Shown here in pieces: positions 9,190-19,332 of a DNA stretch of 64,000 nt; position 1 is the stretch's first letter; every line of letters begins with the position of its first letter. This DNA is from Eubacteriales bacterium (GTDB taxonomy: Bacteria > Bacillota > Clostridia > Lachnospirales > Lachnospiraceae): the NCBI GenBank assembly GCA_030531555.1, contig JAUNNI010000001.1, positions 35,887 through 99,886 of the forward strand, written 5' to 3'. The notes beneath the pieces are model-generated. The model was not told the origin of the DNA and did no database searches. It saw only the letters and a list, made by a program, of their open reading frames with translations. The translations under genes were made by a program, and so were the position numbers.

Positions 9190-9972
9190 ATGTCCATCTT
9201 AAATGAATTGGCAGATTACGCAAAAATCAGAACGGAAGAAGCAAAGAAAAATGTACCTCTTTCCGTCATCAAAGAGAAGGCTCTTGCCCTTCCAAAGGGA
9301 GATTTCTCCTTCGAAAAAGCATTGAAAAAACCAGGAATTTCTTTTATCTGTGAATGTAAAAAAGCTTCTCCATCGAAAGGCTTGATTGCACCAGATTTTC
9401 CATATCTGAAAATTGCGAAAGAATATGAAGAAGCTGGAGCCGATGCCATTTCCGTTCTTACAGAGCCAAAATGGTTTTTAGGAAGTGATGAGTATTTAAA
9501 AGAAATCACCAGCCAGGTTTCCATACCATGTATTCGCAAAGATTTCACAGTGGATGAATACATGATCTATGAAGCAAAGCTTCTTGGGGCATCTGCAGTT
9601 CTCTTGATCTGCTCCATCTTAGAAGAAGAGCAGATTAGAGAGTATATTGGAATTTGTGACGAACTTGGTTTATCTGCTTTGGTGGAAGCCCATGATGCAG
9701 AGGAGATTGAAATGGCCCTTCGTGCCGGCGCCAGAATCATTGGTATCAATAACCGTAATTTGAAAGATTTCACGGTAAATACCGATAACAGTCGTGATCT
9801 TCGAAAACAAATTCCATCGGAAATTATCTTTGTATCGGAAAGCGGTGTGAAGAATGCTGAAGATATCGAAAAACTTCGATCTGTTGGAACGGACGCTGTT
9901 TTGATCGGAGAAACCCTCATGAGAGCGGAAGATAAGACAAAGAAACTGGCAGAGTTAAAGGGGCAGTCATGA
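9190..9972 (+). CDS. trpC: Indole-3-glycerol-phosphate synthase
   Basis: A 260-residue TIM barrel converting CdRP to indole-3-glycerol phosphate. Visible catalytic blocks are ECKKASPSKG near residue 55, RKDFTVDEYMIYEA near 117, GINNRNLKDF near 190 and VSESGV near 217. It starts after AGGAGGC ten bases behind trpD and overlaps trpF by four bases. It is monofunctional, unlike the TrpCF fusion of enteric bacteria. Confidence 0.96.
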   Translation: MSILNELADYAKIRTEEAKKNVPLSVIKEKALALPKGDFSFEKALKKPGISFICECKKASPSKGLIAPDFPYLKIAKEYEEAGADAISVLTEPKWFLGSDEYLKEITSQVSIPCIRKDFTVDEYMIYEAKLLGASAVLLICSILEEEQIREYIGICDELGLSALVEAHDAEEIEMALRAGARIIGINNRNLKDFTVNTDNSRDLRKQIPSEIIFVSESGVKNAEDIEKLRSVGTDAVLIGETLMRAEDKTKKLAELKGQS

Positions 9973-10586
9973 CAAAAATAAAGTTATGCGGATTAACAAG
10001 AGCCTGCGATATTGAGACAGTCAATCAATTAAAGCCCGATTATATCGGATTCGTTTTTTGGCCAAAAAGTAAAAGAAATTTATCGAAAGAGCAGGCAAAA
10101 GAACTAAAAAGCCTTTTGGATCCAGAGATTCAGGTGATCGGAGTTTTTGTGGATGAAAATATGGATACTGTTGCGAATCTTTTGGAAGAAGGCATCATAG
10201 ATATTGCCCAGCTTCACGGTTCCGAGGATGAAGAATATATAGAAACCTTAAGAAATCGTACTGGAAAAATCATTTTCAAGGCATTTACCATCAAAGATTT
10301 GGATGCGGTGGAAAGAGCCAATGCAAGTAATGCCGACTGTGTTCTTGTTGATTCGGGAAAAGGAAGCGGTGTAGCTTTCGACTGGAATTTATTAAAAGAA
10401 ATGAAACGACCATATCTTCTTGCCGGTGGCCTCAGTCTTTCCAATGTGGAAGAAGCCATTACTCTCATTAAGCCATATGGGGTGGATGTCAGCAGTGGCA
10501 TTGAATCAGATGGTAAGAAAGATGTGAAAAAAATGATAGAATTTGTGAATAGAGTTAGATGCTTAGCATCGGGAAAGGAAGAATAA
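9969..10586 (+). CDS. trpF: Phosphoribosylanthranilate isomerase
   Basis: A 205-residue TIM barrel, the third-step enzyme isomerising PRA to CdRP. It opens with KLCGLTR, which holds the catalytic cysteine, followed by [23 protein letters not shown] carries the general acid aspartate, and LLAGGLS and VDVSSGIES form the phosphate-binding loops. It overlaps trpC by four bases, with trpB starting two bases after its stop, so the operon is tightly packed. Confidence 0.96.
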   Translation: MTKIKLCGLTRACDIETVNQLKPDYIGFVFWPKSKRNLSKEQAKELKSLLDPEIQVIGVFVDENMDTVANLLEEGIIDIAQLHGSEDEEYIETLRNRTGKIIFKAFTIKDLDAVERANASNADCVLVDSGKGSGVAFDWNLLKEMKRPYLLAGGLSLSNVEEAITLIKPYGVDVSSGIESDGKKDVKKMIEFVNRVRCLASGKEE

Positions 10587-10587
10587 T

Positions 10588-11778
10588 ATGAGCAATCCAA
10601 ACGGACGCTTCGGAATTCATGGTGGACAGTATATTCCAGAAACATTAATGAATGCTGTCATTGAATTGGAAGAAGCTTATAATCATTATAAAAATGACCC
10701 GGAATTCAATAAGGAACTGTCCGAATTATTCAATGAATATGCCGGAAGACCTTCCCGCCTTTATTATGCGGAGAAAATGACAAAAGATCTTGGCGGCGCC
10801 AAAATCTATTTAAAACGTGAAGATCTCAATCATACAGGTGCTCATAAAATTAACAACGTATTAGGTCAGGCTCTTCTTGCAAAAAAGATGGGGAAAACTC
10901 GTTTGATCGCAGAGACAGGGGCGGGCCAGCATGGTGTTGCTACCGCCACGGCAGCAGCCCTTATGGGTATGGAATGTGTTGTATTTATGGGCGAGGAGGA
11001 TACGATTCGTCAGGCGCTGAATGTTTATCGTATGCGTCTCCTTGGCTCGGAAGTTATTCCCGTAAAATCGGGAACAGCAACCCTGAAAGATGCCGTATCT
11101 GAAGCCATGAGAGAGTGGACTTCCCGCATCAGCGATACCCATTATTGTCTGGGTTCAGTTATGGGACCTCATCCATTCCCAACCATTGTACGTGATTTCC
11201 AGGCGGTAATTTCCAAAGAAATCAAGAAACAGATTTTAGAAAAAGAAGGCAAACTTCCAGATGCAGTGATTGCATGTGTTGGTGGTGGCTCCAATGCCAT
11301 TGGTGCTTTTTATCATTTTATAGAAGATGAAGGAGTACAGTTAATCGGATGTGAGGCAGCAGGTCGTGGTATTGATACCTTTGAGACAGCAGCAACCGTT
11401 AATACCGGTAGAGTGGGTATCTTCCATGGTATGAAATCTTATTTCTGCCAGGATGAATATGGCCAGATTGCTCCGGTTTATTCGATTTCTGCTGGTTTAG
11501 ACTATCCAGGAATTGGTCCGGAACATGCTCATCTTCATGATATTGGAAGAGCAAAATACGTGCCGGTAACTGACGATGAAGCAGTAAATGCTTTTGAATA
11601 TTTAGCGAAAACAGAGGGGATTATTCCAGCAATCGAATCTGCTCATGCAGTTGCCCATGCCATGAAGCTTGCTCCAACAATGGATAAAGATCAGATTATT
11701 GTCATTAATATTTCCGGCAGAGGCGACAAAGACTGTGCAGCCATCGCCCGTTACAGAGGGGAGGATATCCATGAGTAA
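10588..11778 (+). CDS. trpB: Tryptophan synthase beta chain
   Basis: A 396-residue PLP enzyme, the TrpB1 type that pairs with TrpA and joins indole to serine. It shows HTGAHKINN with the PLP lysine near residue 85, [12 protein letters not shown] with the conserved glutamate, the GGGSNAIG phosphate-binding loop and the C-terminal SGRGDKD. The N-terminal [19 protein letters not shown] is typical. It overlaps trpA by eight bases. Confidence 0.97.
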   Translation: MSNPNGRFGIHGGQYIPETLMNAVIELEEAYNHYKNDPEFNKELSELFNEYAGRPSRLYYAEKMTKDLGGAKIYLKREDLNHTGAHKINNVLGQALLAKKMGKTRLIAETGAGQHGVATATAAALMGMECVVFMGEEDTIRQALNVYRMRLLGSEVIPVKSGTATLKDAVSEAMREWTSRISDTHYCLGSVMGPHPFPTIVRDFQAVISKEIKKQILEKEGKLPDAVIACVGGGSNAIGAFYHFIEDEGVQLIGCEAAGRGIDTFETAATVNTGRVGIFHGMKSYFCQDEYGQIAPVYSISAGLDYPGIGPEHAHLHDIGRAKYVPVTDDEAVNAFEYLAKTEGIIPAIESAHAVAHAMKLAPTMDKDQIIVINISGRGDKDCAAIARYRGEDIHE

Positions 11779-12538
11779 GATTAAAAATGCATTTGCAAAT
11801 GGAAAAGCTTTTATTCCATTTATCACCTGTGGGGATCCGGATCTTGCAACCACAGCGGCAGTTGTTCGTGAGGCTGTTAAAAATGGTGCAGATTTAGTGG
11901 AGCTTGGAATTCCATTTTCTGATCCTACCGCAGAAGGCCCTGTTATACAGGAAGCCAACATTCGAGCTTTAAAAAATGGTGTGACAACCGACAAGATTTT
12001 TGATCTGGTTCGTGATCTTCGTCAGGATGTGACCGTACCAATGGTATTTATGACTTATGCCAATGTGGTATTTTCTTATGGCGCAGAGCGTTTTATTTCT
12101 ACCTGTCAGGAAATTGGTATGGATGGCTTGATTCTTCCAGATCTTCCATACGAAGAAAAAGAAGAATTTCAGGATCTTTGCGACAAATATGATATCGATC
12201 TGATCTCTTTGATTGCACCGACTTCAGAAAACCGTATTGCCATGATTGCCAAAGAAGCATCCGGCTTTATCTATGTGGTTTCCAGTTTGGGTGTTACTGG
12301 AACCAGAACTGAAATTAAGACAGATTTGGCATCTATTGTCAAAGTAATCCGTGAGAATACGGATGTACCATGTGCCATTGGTTTTGGAATCTCCACACCG
12401 GAACAGGCTGCAAAGATGTCCTCCATCTCCGATGGAGCTATTGTTGGTTCTGCAATCATCAAGATTCTTGCAAAGTATGGCACTGAGGCTGCCAAATATG
12501 TAGGAGAATATGTAAAATCCATGAAGGATGCCATGTAA
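11771..12538 (+). CDS. trpA: Tryptophan synthase alpha chain
   Basis: A 255-residue TIM barrel cleaving indole-3-glycerol phosphate to indole. The catalytic glutamate is in [10 protein letters not shown], matching E49 of E. coli TrpA. The position of the second catalytic residue (D60 in E. coli, ADGP) is glutamate here, TAEGP, a conservative change worth noting. [12 protein letters not shown] and [10 protein letters not shown] are the phosphate-binding regions. The ATG at 11771 was chosen: a longer frame starts inside trpB, and GAGGATATCC precedes this ATG. It is last in the operon and followed by a terminator. Confidence 0.96.
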   Translation: MSKIKNAFANGKAFIPFITCGDPDLATTAAVVREAVKNGADLVELGIPFSDPTAEGPVIQEANIRALKNGVTTDKIFDLVRDLRQDVTVPMVFMTYANVVFSYGAERFISTCQEIGMDGLILPDLPYEEKEEFQDLCDKYDIDLISLIAPTSENRIAMIAKEASGFIYVVSSLGVTGTRTEIKTDLASIVKVIRENTDVPCAIGFGISTPEQAAKMSSISDGAIVGSAIIKILAKYGTEAAKYVGEYVKSMKDAM

Positions 12539-12623
12539 AAATATGGATTAGATTCCATGAAGATTCTTGAACGTTGTCGAGTAATACATGGGAGATTTTA
12601 CGAAAGAAAAATTGAAAAAATAG

Positions 12624-12677
12624 AAAATAGCCGACCGGAAAATTGTGATAAAAAATCAGTTCCGGCCGGCTATTTTT
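12624..12677 (+). terminator. Terminator of trp operon
   Basis: AAAATAGCCGACCGGAA (12624-12640) pairs with TTCCGGCCGGCTATTTT (12660-12676) with one mismatch, followed by T. It separates trpA from the tannase-like gene. The rest of the 266-base gap holds no convincing gene. Confidence 0.85.
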
Positions 12678-12804
12678 ACGCTTCGTATTTTACCAAAAAG
12701 ATGGTCCGATATTGCAAAAATCCTATTTTCATAATGATACAATCTATCTTAGGAAACTATGTTCAAATCACCTTTGAAGGGTGAGATAAGGATGGTAGAG
12801 AATT

Positions 12805-14376
12805 ATGGCGAAAGCAAAATGGGAATTTTTTAAAGGAAATAGAGAAAACTGGTTTTCCCATGAGATGTATAACTGGATGGAACCGGCCACTTTTTTAGAG
12901 TATCCAATCATGCATAAAAATTGTGTGGATTCTAAAATACGTGAAGTGTTGGCCCCTTATATCAATTTGATGGTAATTTCCGTGACTTATTATGAAGCTG
13001 GAACTTACCAGGAAGAAGGAAAACCATTATTGACGAATATCCCTGCCTTTTATCTGGTGAGAATGAAGGAAGTTCTTTCCGGAAAACATGTTGCTAATGT
13101 GAAGCTGTTCCTTCCTGTGAAATGGAATCAGCGTTTCATGGGAATCGCAGGAGCGGGTTCCAATTTAGAAACTGACTGGGATAAAGAGCAGACCACCAAC
13201 ATTACCTCCTGGCCAATGGCAGTAAAAAACGGCTTTGCCTGCGTAGTAAATGATGGTGCAACAGGTATGTTTGTGGATGCCAGCTGGGGATTTAAAGAAG
13301 ATGGTTCTTTGGAATGGGATATGATTGAAAACTGGGCCTTCCGTGGAACCCATATCATTACACAGGCCGCAAAAGCTGTGGTGGAATTTGTTTATGATGC
13401 AAAGATTTATAAATCTTATATGCATGGAACCTCCGGTGGAGCCAGACAGATTATGGCAGAAGCCCAGGAATACCCGGAAGATTATGATGGATTATGGGCC
13501 GATGGACCATTATTTGATTATTATAATATGATGTTTTCCTGTTTGTGGGCGGCACTCGTTTTCTTCAATGAACCGCATAAAGTGGATCTTGATAAATACC
13601 GTGCAGCTAAAGCATTGGCGAGGGCCATGGCAGATGAGCTTCCTGGAGCCTTTGACCTTGAGAAAAAAGAATGGATGCATTATCTGCAGCAGCTTCCTGG
13701 AATGGAAACTCCTGCTGGTCCAATCACAAGGGAAGACTTAGAAGTGATGATTCGTGTCTGGAACGGTCCGGTGATGTCGGATGGAACCAGAATCACTTAT
13801 GGTTTTGGACCTGAGATTACTCAGTGGCCGGTGGGACCAAGAAATTTTGGTTATCTTCGCATCAAGGAAAATGGAGAACCTTCTTTGATTCCATTTGCTC
13901 TTCAGATGATGCGCTGGATTAAGAGAGATCCTGATTGGGATTTTCGCACTTGCACTTATACGGAATTCGAACAGCTTTATAAAGAACATAAAGAGGAATT
14001 CCAATGGCTTTCCTGTTATAAAACAGATCTTCGCAAGCTGGCAGATTATAATACCAAGCTGATTCTGACTCATGGCACGGGAGACCATATTGTTCCAAAC
14101 CAGCTTTCATTGGATTACTACAAAGAAGCTTGCACTTACTTTAGCTCTGAAGAAGAAATGAAGAGAAATTTCCGTATCTTTTTCCCAAGATTTGGTGGTC
14201 ATGCCCTCTATGATTGGGATGGACCAAATGTCATCAATGCCTCTGGTCTTCGTGCACTTATGGATTGGGTAGAATGTGAGAAGGCGCCAGAATATATTGA
14301 GACAATGAATTATGATTTCGAGAAAGATCAGTTAATCCAGAAATCGAAAGTATCGGTTTATTCCATGGCGAAATAG
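12805..14376 (+). CDS. Tannase/feruloyl-esterase-like alpha/beta hydrolase, cytosolic
   Basis: A 523-residue alpha/beta hydrolase resembling PF07519 (tannase and feruloyl esterase). The nucleophile elbow is GTSGGARQIMAEAQEYPEDY near residue 210, matching the family's GCSxGGRQ...YPxDFDG block. The acid region is LTHGTGDHIVPNQ near 420 and the histidine region GGHALYDWDGPN near 465. The two cysteines that flank serine and histidine in typical members (the CS-D-HC disulfide) are both absent: the elbow has Thr and the His lacks a following Cys. There is no signal peptide, so it should act in the cytosol on an imported ester. The substrate is not readable. Confidence 0.75.
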   Translation: MAKAKWEFFKGNRENWFSHEMYNWMEPATFLEYPIMHKNCVDSKIREVLAPYINLMVISVTYYEAGTYQEEGKPLLTNIPAFYLVRMKEVLSGKHVANVKLFLPVKWNQRFMGIAGAGSNLETDWDKEQTTNITSWPMAVKNGFACVVNDGATGMFVDASWGFKEDGSLEWDMIENWAFRGTHIITQAAKAVVEFVYDAKIYKSYMHGTSGGARQIMAEAQEYPEDYDGLWADGPLFDYYNMMFSCLWAALVFFNEPHKVDLDKYRAAKALARAMADELPGAFDLEKKEWMHYLQQLPGMETPAGPITREDLEVMIRVWNGPVMSDGTRITYGFGPEITQWPVGPRNFGYLRIKENGEPSLIPFALQMMRWIKRDPDWDFRTCTYTEFEQLYKEHKEEFQWLSCYKTDLRKLADYNTKLILTHGTGDHIVPNQLSLDYYKEACTYFSSEEEMKRNFRIFFPRFGGHALYDWDGPNVINASGLRALMDWVECEKAPEYIETMNYDFEKDQLIQKSKVSVYSMAK

Positions 14377-14418
14377 AAGCATTCATTGGGAAATAATCGA
14401 TCTTTAGGGGGAAAGAGG

Positions 14419-15651
14419 ATGAATCAAAAGAAATTGACAGTTCCAGAAGAAGTTGGATTTTCTTCAGAACATTTAAAATATATCGATGAAGTCATGGAAC
14501 GAGCCATTGATGAAAAAGTCATGAAAGGCATGGTTACCCTGGTGGCAAGACATGGAAAGATTGTGCAGTACAAGGCTTACGGGGAGGCCAGAGACGGAGA
14601 GCCGATGACGAGGGATCATATCTTTCGCCTGGCTTCCATGTCAAAGCCAATCGGAGCTGTAGCACTTTTACAGCTCTTTGATCAGGGAAAGGTAATGCCT
14701 TCGGATCCTTTAAGCGATTATATTCCCGCTTTTGCAAACAGCAAGGTGGCTCTTGCAGACGAAAATGGAGAAATCAGTCTGGTGGATCCCATCCGACCGG
14801 TTACAGTTCATGATATTTTGACCATGGAAGCTGGAATTGTGGCCATCCGAGCTCTTGGTGAGGAGGATCAAGCCAGTAAGTATTGTGCCAAACTCTATGA
14901 AGAGGCTGGAATCATTGATACTATGCATGCTCTAGATACCACCATTGAAGATATGGTGGATCGTCTGGCGGGTCTGCCATTTGCTTCTCAGCCGGGAAGT
15001 CGCTGGTATTACAGCAATCTTTCCTCCATTGTGGGCGGTAGAATCGTGGAGATTGTCACGGGGCAGAATATCAATGATTATATCAAAGAACATATTTTTG
15101 AGCCTCTTGGCATGACAGAAACCAGCTTCTACCCAGAAGAAGCTTTATGGAATCGTATTCCAGCCGTTTATGAGGTGGGAAGCATGCGACGCCTGGATGA
15201 ACTTGATGTCATGGGAACGGATGATACCAGATTGCCATTCGGCCCGGCAAGAAGTTATTTTAGCGTGGCAGCAGGTTTATCTGGAACCGTTATGGATTAT
15301 TTCCATTTTGCCCAGATGCTTTGTGATCATGGCAGCTATCATGGAAATCGTATCTTAAGTCCTAATGCAGTCAAGCTCCTTTCTACCAATCATATCAGGG
15401 AGCAAAGAACGAATCTTTATGGACATGCCTGGGGCTATATGGTAAATGTGCAGGAAGATTACAATACCATGTTTAATTATATGGGATTGGGGTCCTATGG
15501 ATGGCATGGATATTGGGGCAGTGTATTCAATGTCTGGCCGGAAAAGGATGTGGTTGCTATTTTCATTTCACAGGTTTCACCGGTTCTTCCATCCTGGAAG
15601 ATTCAGGAACGTTTTTTAAATGTGGTAGCAAACGCGATCATCGATCCTTGA
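14419..15651 (+). CDS. Serine hydrolase, beta-lactamase/class C esterase family
   Basis: A 410-residue protein of the beta-lactamase fold (PF00144), as in EstB-type esterases and DD-peptidases. The catalytic SxxK is SMSKPIGAVALLQL near residue 77, the YxN is YYSNLSSIVGG near 197, and the third motif appears as GWHGYWGSVFN near 370, replacing KTG with HGY as often in esterases. No signal peptide is seen, so a cytosolic esterase is likelier than a cell-wall enzyme. The start at 14419 follows AGGGGGAAAGAGG. It lies 42 bases after the tannase-like gene, so both may act on the same ester family. Confidence 0.87.
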   Translation: MNQKKLTVPEEVGFSSEHLKYIDEVMERAIDEKVMKGMVTLVARHGKIVQYKAYGEARDGEPMTRDHIFRLASMSKPIGAVALLQLFDQGKVMPSDPLSDYIPAFANSKVALADENGEISLVDPIRPVTVHDILTMEAGIVAIRALGEEDQASKYCAKLYEEAGIIDTMHALDTTIEDMVDRLAGLPFASQPGSRWYYSNLSSIVGGRIVEIVTGQNINDYIKEHIFEPLGMTETSFYPEEALWNRIPAVYEVGSMRRLDELDVMGTDDTRLPFGPARSYFSVAAGLSGTVMDYFHFAQMLCDHGSYHGNRILSPNAVKLLSTNHIREQRTNLYGHAWGYMVNVQEDYNTMFNYMGLGSYGWHGYWGSVFNVWPEKDVVAIFISQVSPVLPSWKIQERFLNVVANAIIDP

Positions 15652-15688
15652 GAATAGAGAAGAAAAAGATGAATTGGGGGTAATGAAA

Positions 15689-16843
15689 ATGAGAATAAGA
15701 AAATTTGTAATGGCTTCCATCTTATCCGTTACCTTATGTGCAGGCATTTTAAGTGCTTGTGGAAACAGTGGAAAGGGTCAGGAAGCAGAATCCACTATGG
15801 ATGTTACAGTCAATGAAACCGGAGAGAAAGTCCATGAAGATTTTTCAGAAAATGTGAATGTCAGCCGCGCCAGCGTTTATGCAAAATCAGAACTTCCTCT
15901 TCCAGTAGAAGGAATTGGCCGTGGAATTCATACAGATGTGAAAGCAAAAAAAGAATATAAGATTGTAGTTATGACAAGAAACTCCACAAACCCATATATG
16001 ATTGGTATGTGGGACGGTGGTATTCAGGCAGGAAAGGATTTGGGATGTGTTATTCAGGCCATTGCTCCTTCCACCCAGGATGCCATCGATGAGCAGATCA
16101 ATATCATGGAAACTTTGATTGAGAAAGGTGTGGATGCCTTTGTCATTCATCCTTCTGATTCCAAGGGAATTCAGCCAGTAATTGATGAATGCAATGAAAA
16201 AGGGATTCCAGTTGTGGCAATCGGCACTGCTCCGGAAAAGGGTGCTTTCATGCGTACCGGTGTTGATTATTACGAAACCGGTTATCTGGTAGCAAAAGAG
16301 TTATGTGAAGCTGCCGGAGGAAAAGGCAAAGCCATCATCTTGGAAGGTCCTTCCGGTGTACAGAATATGGAAGAACGTAAACAGGGGATTACAGATGCCA
16401 TCAGCGAGTATCCGGATATGGAAATCGCTGCTTCTCAGACTGCAAACAGCAAACGTGCAGAAGGAATGCAGGTAATGGAAAACCTCTTACAAAATGGCGA
16501 GATTAAAGACGGCTTATCCATCGTGGCAGCTTGTAATGATGAGATGGCTCTTGGCGCTGTTCAGGCATTAAAAGGTGCCAATATGGATGGTGTTTATGTG
16601 GGTGGTGCCGATGGATCGAAAGATGCTTCTCAGGCCATCAAAGACGGAGATATGTATGTAACATATAACACGGACCCATATGGATCCACCTATCTTGCAG
16701 TGACTTATCTGGTACAGTATCTCAATGATGGAACGCTTCCGGAAGAATACTTTATTCCATTCCCATCGGAGAGAAATCATCCATTCCTCACAAAAGAAAA
16801 TGTGGAGGAATACATCAATAATGATCGGTGGTTTGCAGAATAA
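15689..16843 (+). CDS. Sugar-type ABC transporter substrate-binding lipoprotein
   Basis: A 384-residue periplasmic-binding protein of the ribose/xylose (CUT2) type. It has an N-terminal lipoprotein signal with lipobox LSAC near residues 20-23, then a Peripla_BP_4 domain: KIVVMTRNSTNPYMIGMWDGG, VDAFVIHPSDSKGIQPVIDE, and a C-terminal GGADGSKDASQAIKDG. The ATG at 15689 was chosen because GGGGG at 15676-15680 is too close to the alternative ATG at 15683. It is followed with a one-base overlap by the fused ATPase-permease. The ligand is unknown; the preceding hydrolases hint at an esterified sugar or polyol. Confidence 0.92.
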   Translation: MRIRKFVMASILSVTLCAGILSACGNSGKGQEAESTMDVTVNETGEKVHEDFSENVNVSRASVYAKSELPLPVEGIGRGIHTDVKAKKEYKIVVMTRNSTNPYMIGMWDGGIQAGKDLGCVIQAIAPSTQDAIDEQINIMETLIEKGVDAFVIHPSDSKGIQPVIDECNEKGIPVVAIGTAPEKGAFMRTGVDYYETGYLVAKELCEAAGGKGKAIILEGPSGVQNMEERKQGITDAISEYPDMEIAASQTANSKRAEGMQVMENLLQNGEIKDGLSIVAACNDEMALGAVQALKGANMDGVYVGGADGSKDASQAIKDGDMYVTYNTDPYGSTYLAVTYLVQYLNDGTLPEEYFIPFPSERNHPFLTKENVEEYINNDRWFAE

Positions 16844-19332
16844 TGAACAATCAGCCAATCCTTGAGATTAAAAATTTATCAAAAGCTTTTCCGGGAGTAA
16901 AGGCCCTTGATCAGGTGAACTTTACTCTCTATCCCGGAGAGGTCCATATTATTTCAGGAGAGAACGGTGCCGGCAAGAGTACATTGATCAAATGTATTCT
17001 TGGCATCTATTCTGCAGACGAAGGGGAGATCTGTTATGAAGGCAACAAGGTCTCTTTTTCTAATCCTGCACAATCCATGAAGGCAGGAATTGTGGCGGTG
17101 CATCAGGAACTAAGTCTGATTCCATATTTGAATGCCAGTCAAAACATTTTTTTTGGCCGGGAAGCCTGCTATGGAAAGAGTGGAGTATTAAAGGAAAAAA
17201 AGATGACAGAAGATGCAAAAAGCATCTTAAAGCGTCTGCATTGTGAGAATCTTCCTTTAAAAACATCGGTGAAGAATCTGGGAATCGCAGATCAGCAGAT
17301 GATAGAGATTGCCAAGGCCCTGTCGCATGATTCAAAAGTATTGATTTTTGATGAGCCGACAGCCAGTCTGTCCGATCGTGAAGTGGAGTTTTTATTTGAA
17401 CAAATTGCCAGCTTGAAAAAACAGGGGATTGCCATCGTTTATATTTCCCATCGTATGGGAGAATTTACAAGAATTGGAGATAGAGTAACCGTTTTAAGAG
17501 ATGGAAGATCCATCGTTACCAAAGCTCTTTCTGAGATTTCCCAAAAAGAACTGACAAGATATATGCTGGGACATGAGCTTGCTTCCAGCATGGCTTCTGA
17601 GAATCGAGCTTTTCAGAAAAAAGGAGAGATAATTCTTGATGTGAGGAATCTATCCGACTATGCTGGAAAAGTAAAAGCTTGTAATCTTCAGGTAAAACGA
17701 GGCGAGATTGTAGGCATTGCAGGCCTTGTAGGAGCGGGAAGAAGTGAGCTTGCCAGAATGATATATGGCATTGATTCCGTGAAATCTGGTCAGGTGATTC
17801 TTTCTGGAGAAGATGTGACAGGCTATGCTCCATGGAGGATGGTGGAGCATGGCATGGGATTTCTGCCGGAAGACCGTAAAGGGCAGGGACTTGCATTAAA
17901 GGCACCCATTTCCTGGAATGTTACAGGTGCGAGCCTGAAGAAATATTTTCCAAATAGTATGCTATCCCATAAAAAAGAAGAGGGTATTGGTAAAAAATAT
18001 ATCGAAGAGCTAAACATTGCAACGCCGGATGGGAAGAAACAATCCGGTGAATTATCCGGAGGAAATCAGCAAAAAGTAGTTATTGCAAAATGGCTTGCAG
18101 CGGATACGGATTTTCTCATCTTTGATGAACCAACCAGAGGCGTAGATATCGGTGCAAAGATGGAAATTTATGAATTAATCCGGCATTTGGCAGCGCAGGG
18201 AAAAGGAATTTTGATCATTTCCTCCGAACTAGATGAAGTAATAGGTCTGTGCGATAAAATATATACCATGAGTCAGGGTACCATTAGCGGAGAGCAATTC
18301 AGAGAGGATTTTGATCGGGATATCCTGGGTGAAATGATGTTTTTGGAGGATAAAGATGCAAAGACCGAGGATAGAAATCAGAAAAAATGGAAGTTTCCAT
18401 CCATTCCACCTGCGGTTTTCATGCTTGTTATACTCATGGCTTTATTTGCAAGTTTATCCGATCATTATTTTAGCTTTAGCAATTTCATGGGAATCTTTAG
18501 TCAGGCAGCCCCTCTGCTTGTGGTTGCATGTGGACAGACCCTAATCGTTTTAATTCAAGGAACCGATTTGTCCCTGGGAGCAATTATGACAGTCAGTGGA
18601 GTATCCTGGATTTTTCTCTTGAATCTTGGATTGTCCATGCCAATTGCCATTCTCCTTTGCATTCTTTGCGGTGCTTTTATGGGATGGGTCAATGGTTTTA
18701 TTACGGCAAAAGGACTCCTTCCGATTTTTATTGTAACCATCGGAACCCAGAATATCTTTCATTCTATAGCCCTACTGTTATCAAACAGCGAGACTTTATA
18801 TCATTCCAGTGATTTCTTCCGTATTATTAGCAAGGGGAAACTGTTGGGAATTACAGTATCCGTGTGGATTGCCATGCTCTGTTTTCTTTTTACTTTATTC
18901 ATGCTAAAGAAAACTCGCTTTGGTATGGCTGTGAAAGGAATCGGAGGGAATAAAGAAGCGATGTATTTTATGGGAATCCGTGTTCCTGTTTATGAAATCC
19001 TGGTTTTTCTTTATGCCGGAATTATGGCGGCCCTTGCTGGACTTTTGCTGGCTTGCCGTATTGAATCAGGGAATCCCAACGCAGGAAATGGAATGGAATT
19101 CAACGCGATTGCTGCTGTTTTACTTGGAGGAAGCTCCATGCGAGAAGGCCGTGGTGGTGTAGGTGGAACTATCTTTGGAGTTCTTTTTATTCAGCTTCTT
19201 CGAAGTGGGCTCATGCAAATTGGCGTTTCTTCGGTTTATCAAAATGCAGCCATTGGTATCGTAGTCCTTGCAGCCATTGTCTTTGACGCCTTTTTAAAAA
19301 AACGGGATGAAAGTGGAAGGAGGAGAACATGA
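16843..19332 (+). CDS. Fused ABC ATPase (two NBDs) and CUT2 permease
   Basis: An 829-residue fusion. Residues 1-~250 are the first nucleotide-binding domain (Walker A GENGAGKST; Walker B VLIFDEPTASLS). Residues ~255-505 are the second, with a degenerate Walker A (GLVGAGRSELA), signature LSGGNQQKVVIAK and FLIFDEPTRGVD, as in RbsA. From ~515 on, the chain becomes an RbsC-like permease with about eight to ten membrane segments, including the usual QTLIVLIQGTDLSLGAIM block. RbsA-type ATPases are normally separate from permeases. It starts in TAATG at the stop of the binding-protein gene, so coupled translation is likely. The frame is continuous, so this is not a sequencing artefact on its face. 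Confidence 0.93.
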   Translation: MNNQPILEIKNLSKAFPGVKALDQVNFTLYPGEVHIISGENGAGKSTLIKCILGIYSADEGEICYEGNKVSFSNPAQSMKAGIVAVHQELSLIPYLNASQNIFFGREACYGKSGVLKEKKMTEDAKSILKRLHCENLPLKTSVKNLGIADQQMIEIAKALSHDSKVLIFDEPTASLSDREVEFLFEQIASLKKQGIAIVYISHRMGEFTRIGDRVTVLRDGRSIVTKALSEISQKELTRYMLGHELASSMASENRAFQKKGEIILDVRNLSDYAGKVKACNLQVKRGEIVGIAGLVGAGRSELARMIYGIDSVKSGQVILSGEDVTGYAPWRMVEHGMGFLPEDRKGQGLALKAPISWNVTGASLKKYFPNSMLSHKKEEGIGKKYIEELNIATPDGKKQSGELSGGNQQKVVIAKWLAADTDFLIFDEPTRGVDIGAKMEIYELIRHLAAQGKGILIISSELDEVIGLCDKIYTMSQGTISGEQFREDFDRDILGEMMFLEDKDAKTEDRNQKKWKFPSIPPAVFMLVILMALFASLSDHYFSFSNFMGIFSQAAPLLVVACGQTLIVLIQGTDLSLGAIMTVSGVSWIFLLNLGLSMPIAILLCILCGAFMGWVNGFITAKGLLPIFIVTIGTQNIFHSIALLLSNSETLYHSSDFFRIISKGKLLGITVSVWIAMLCFLFTLFMLKKTRFGMAVKGIGGNKEAMYFMGIRVPVYEILVFLYAGIMAALAGLLLACRIESGNPNAGNGMEFNAIAAVLLGGSSMREGRGGVGGTIFGVLFIQLLRSGLMQIGVSSVYQNAAIGIVVLAAIVFDAFLKKRDESGRRRT

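Noticed and set aside
12557-12784. 75-codon frame between trpA and the tannase-like gene
   Set aside because: It spans the trp terminator hairpin and has no ribosome site or recognisable protein pattern.
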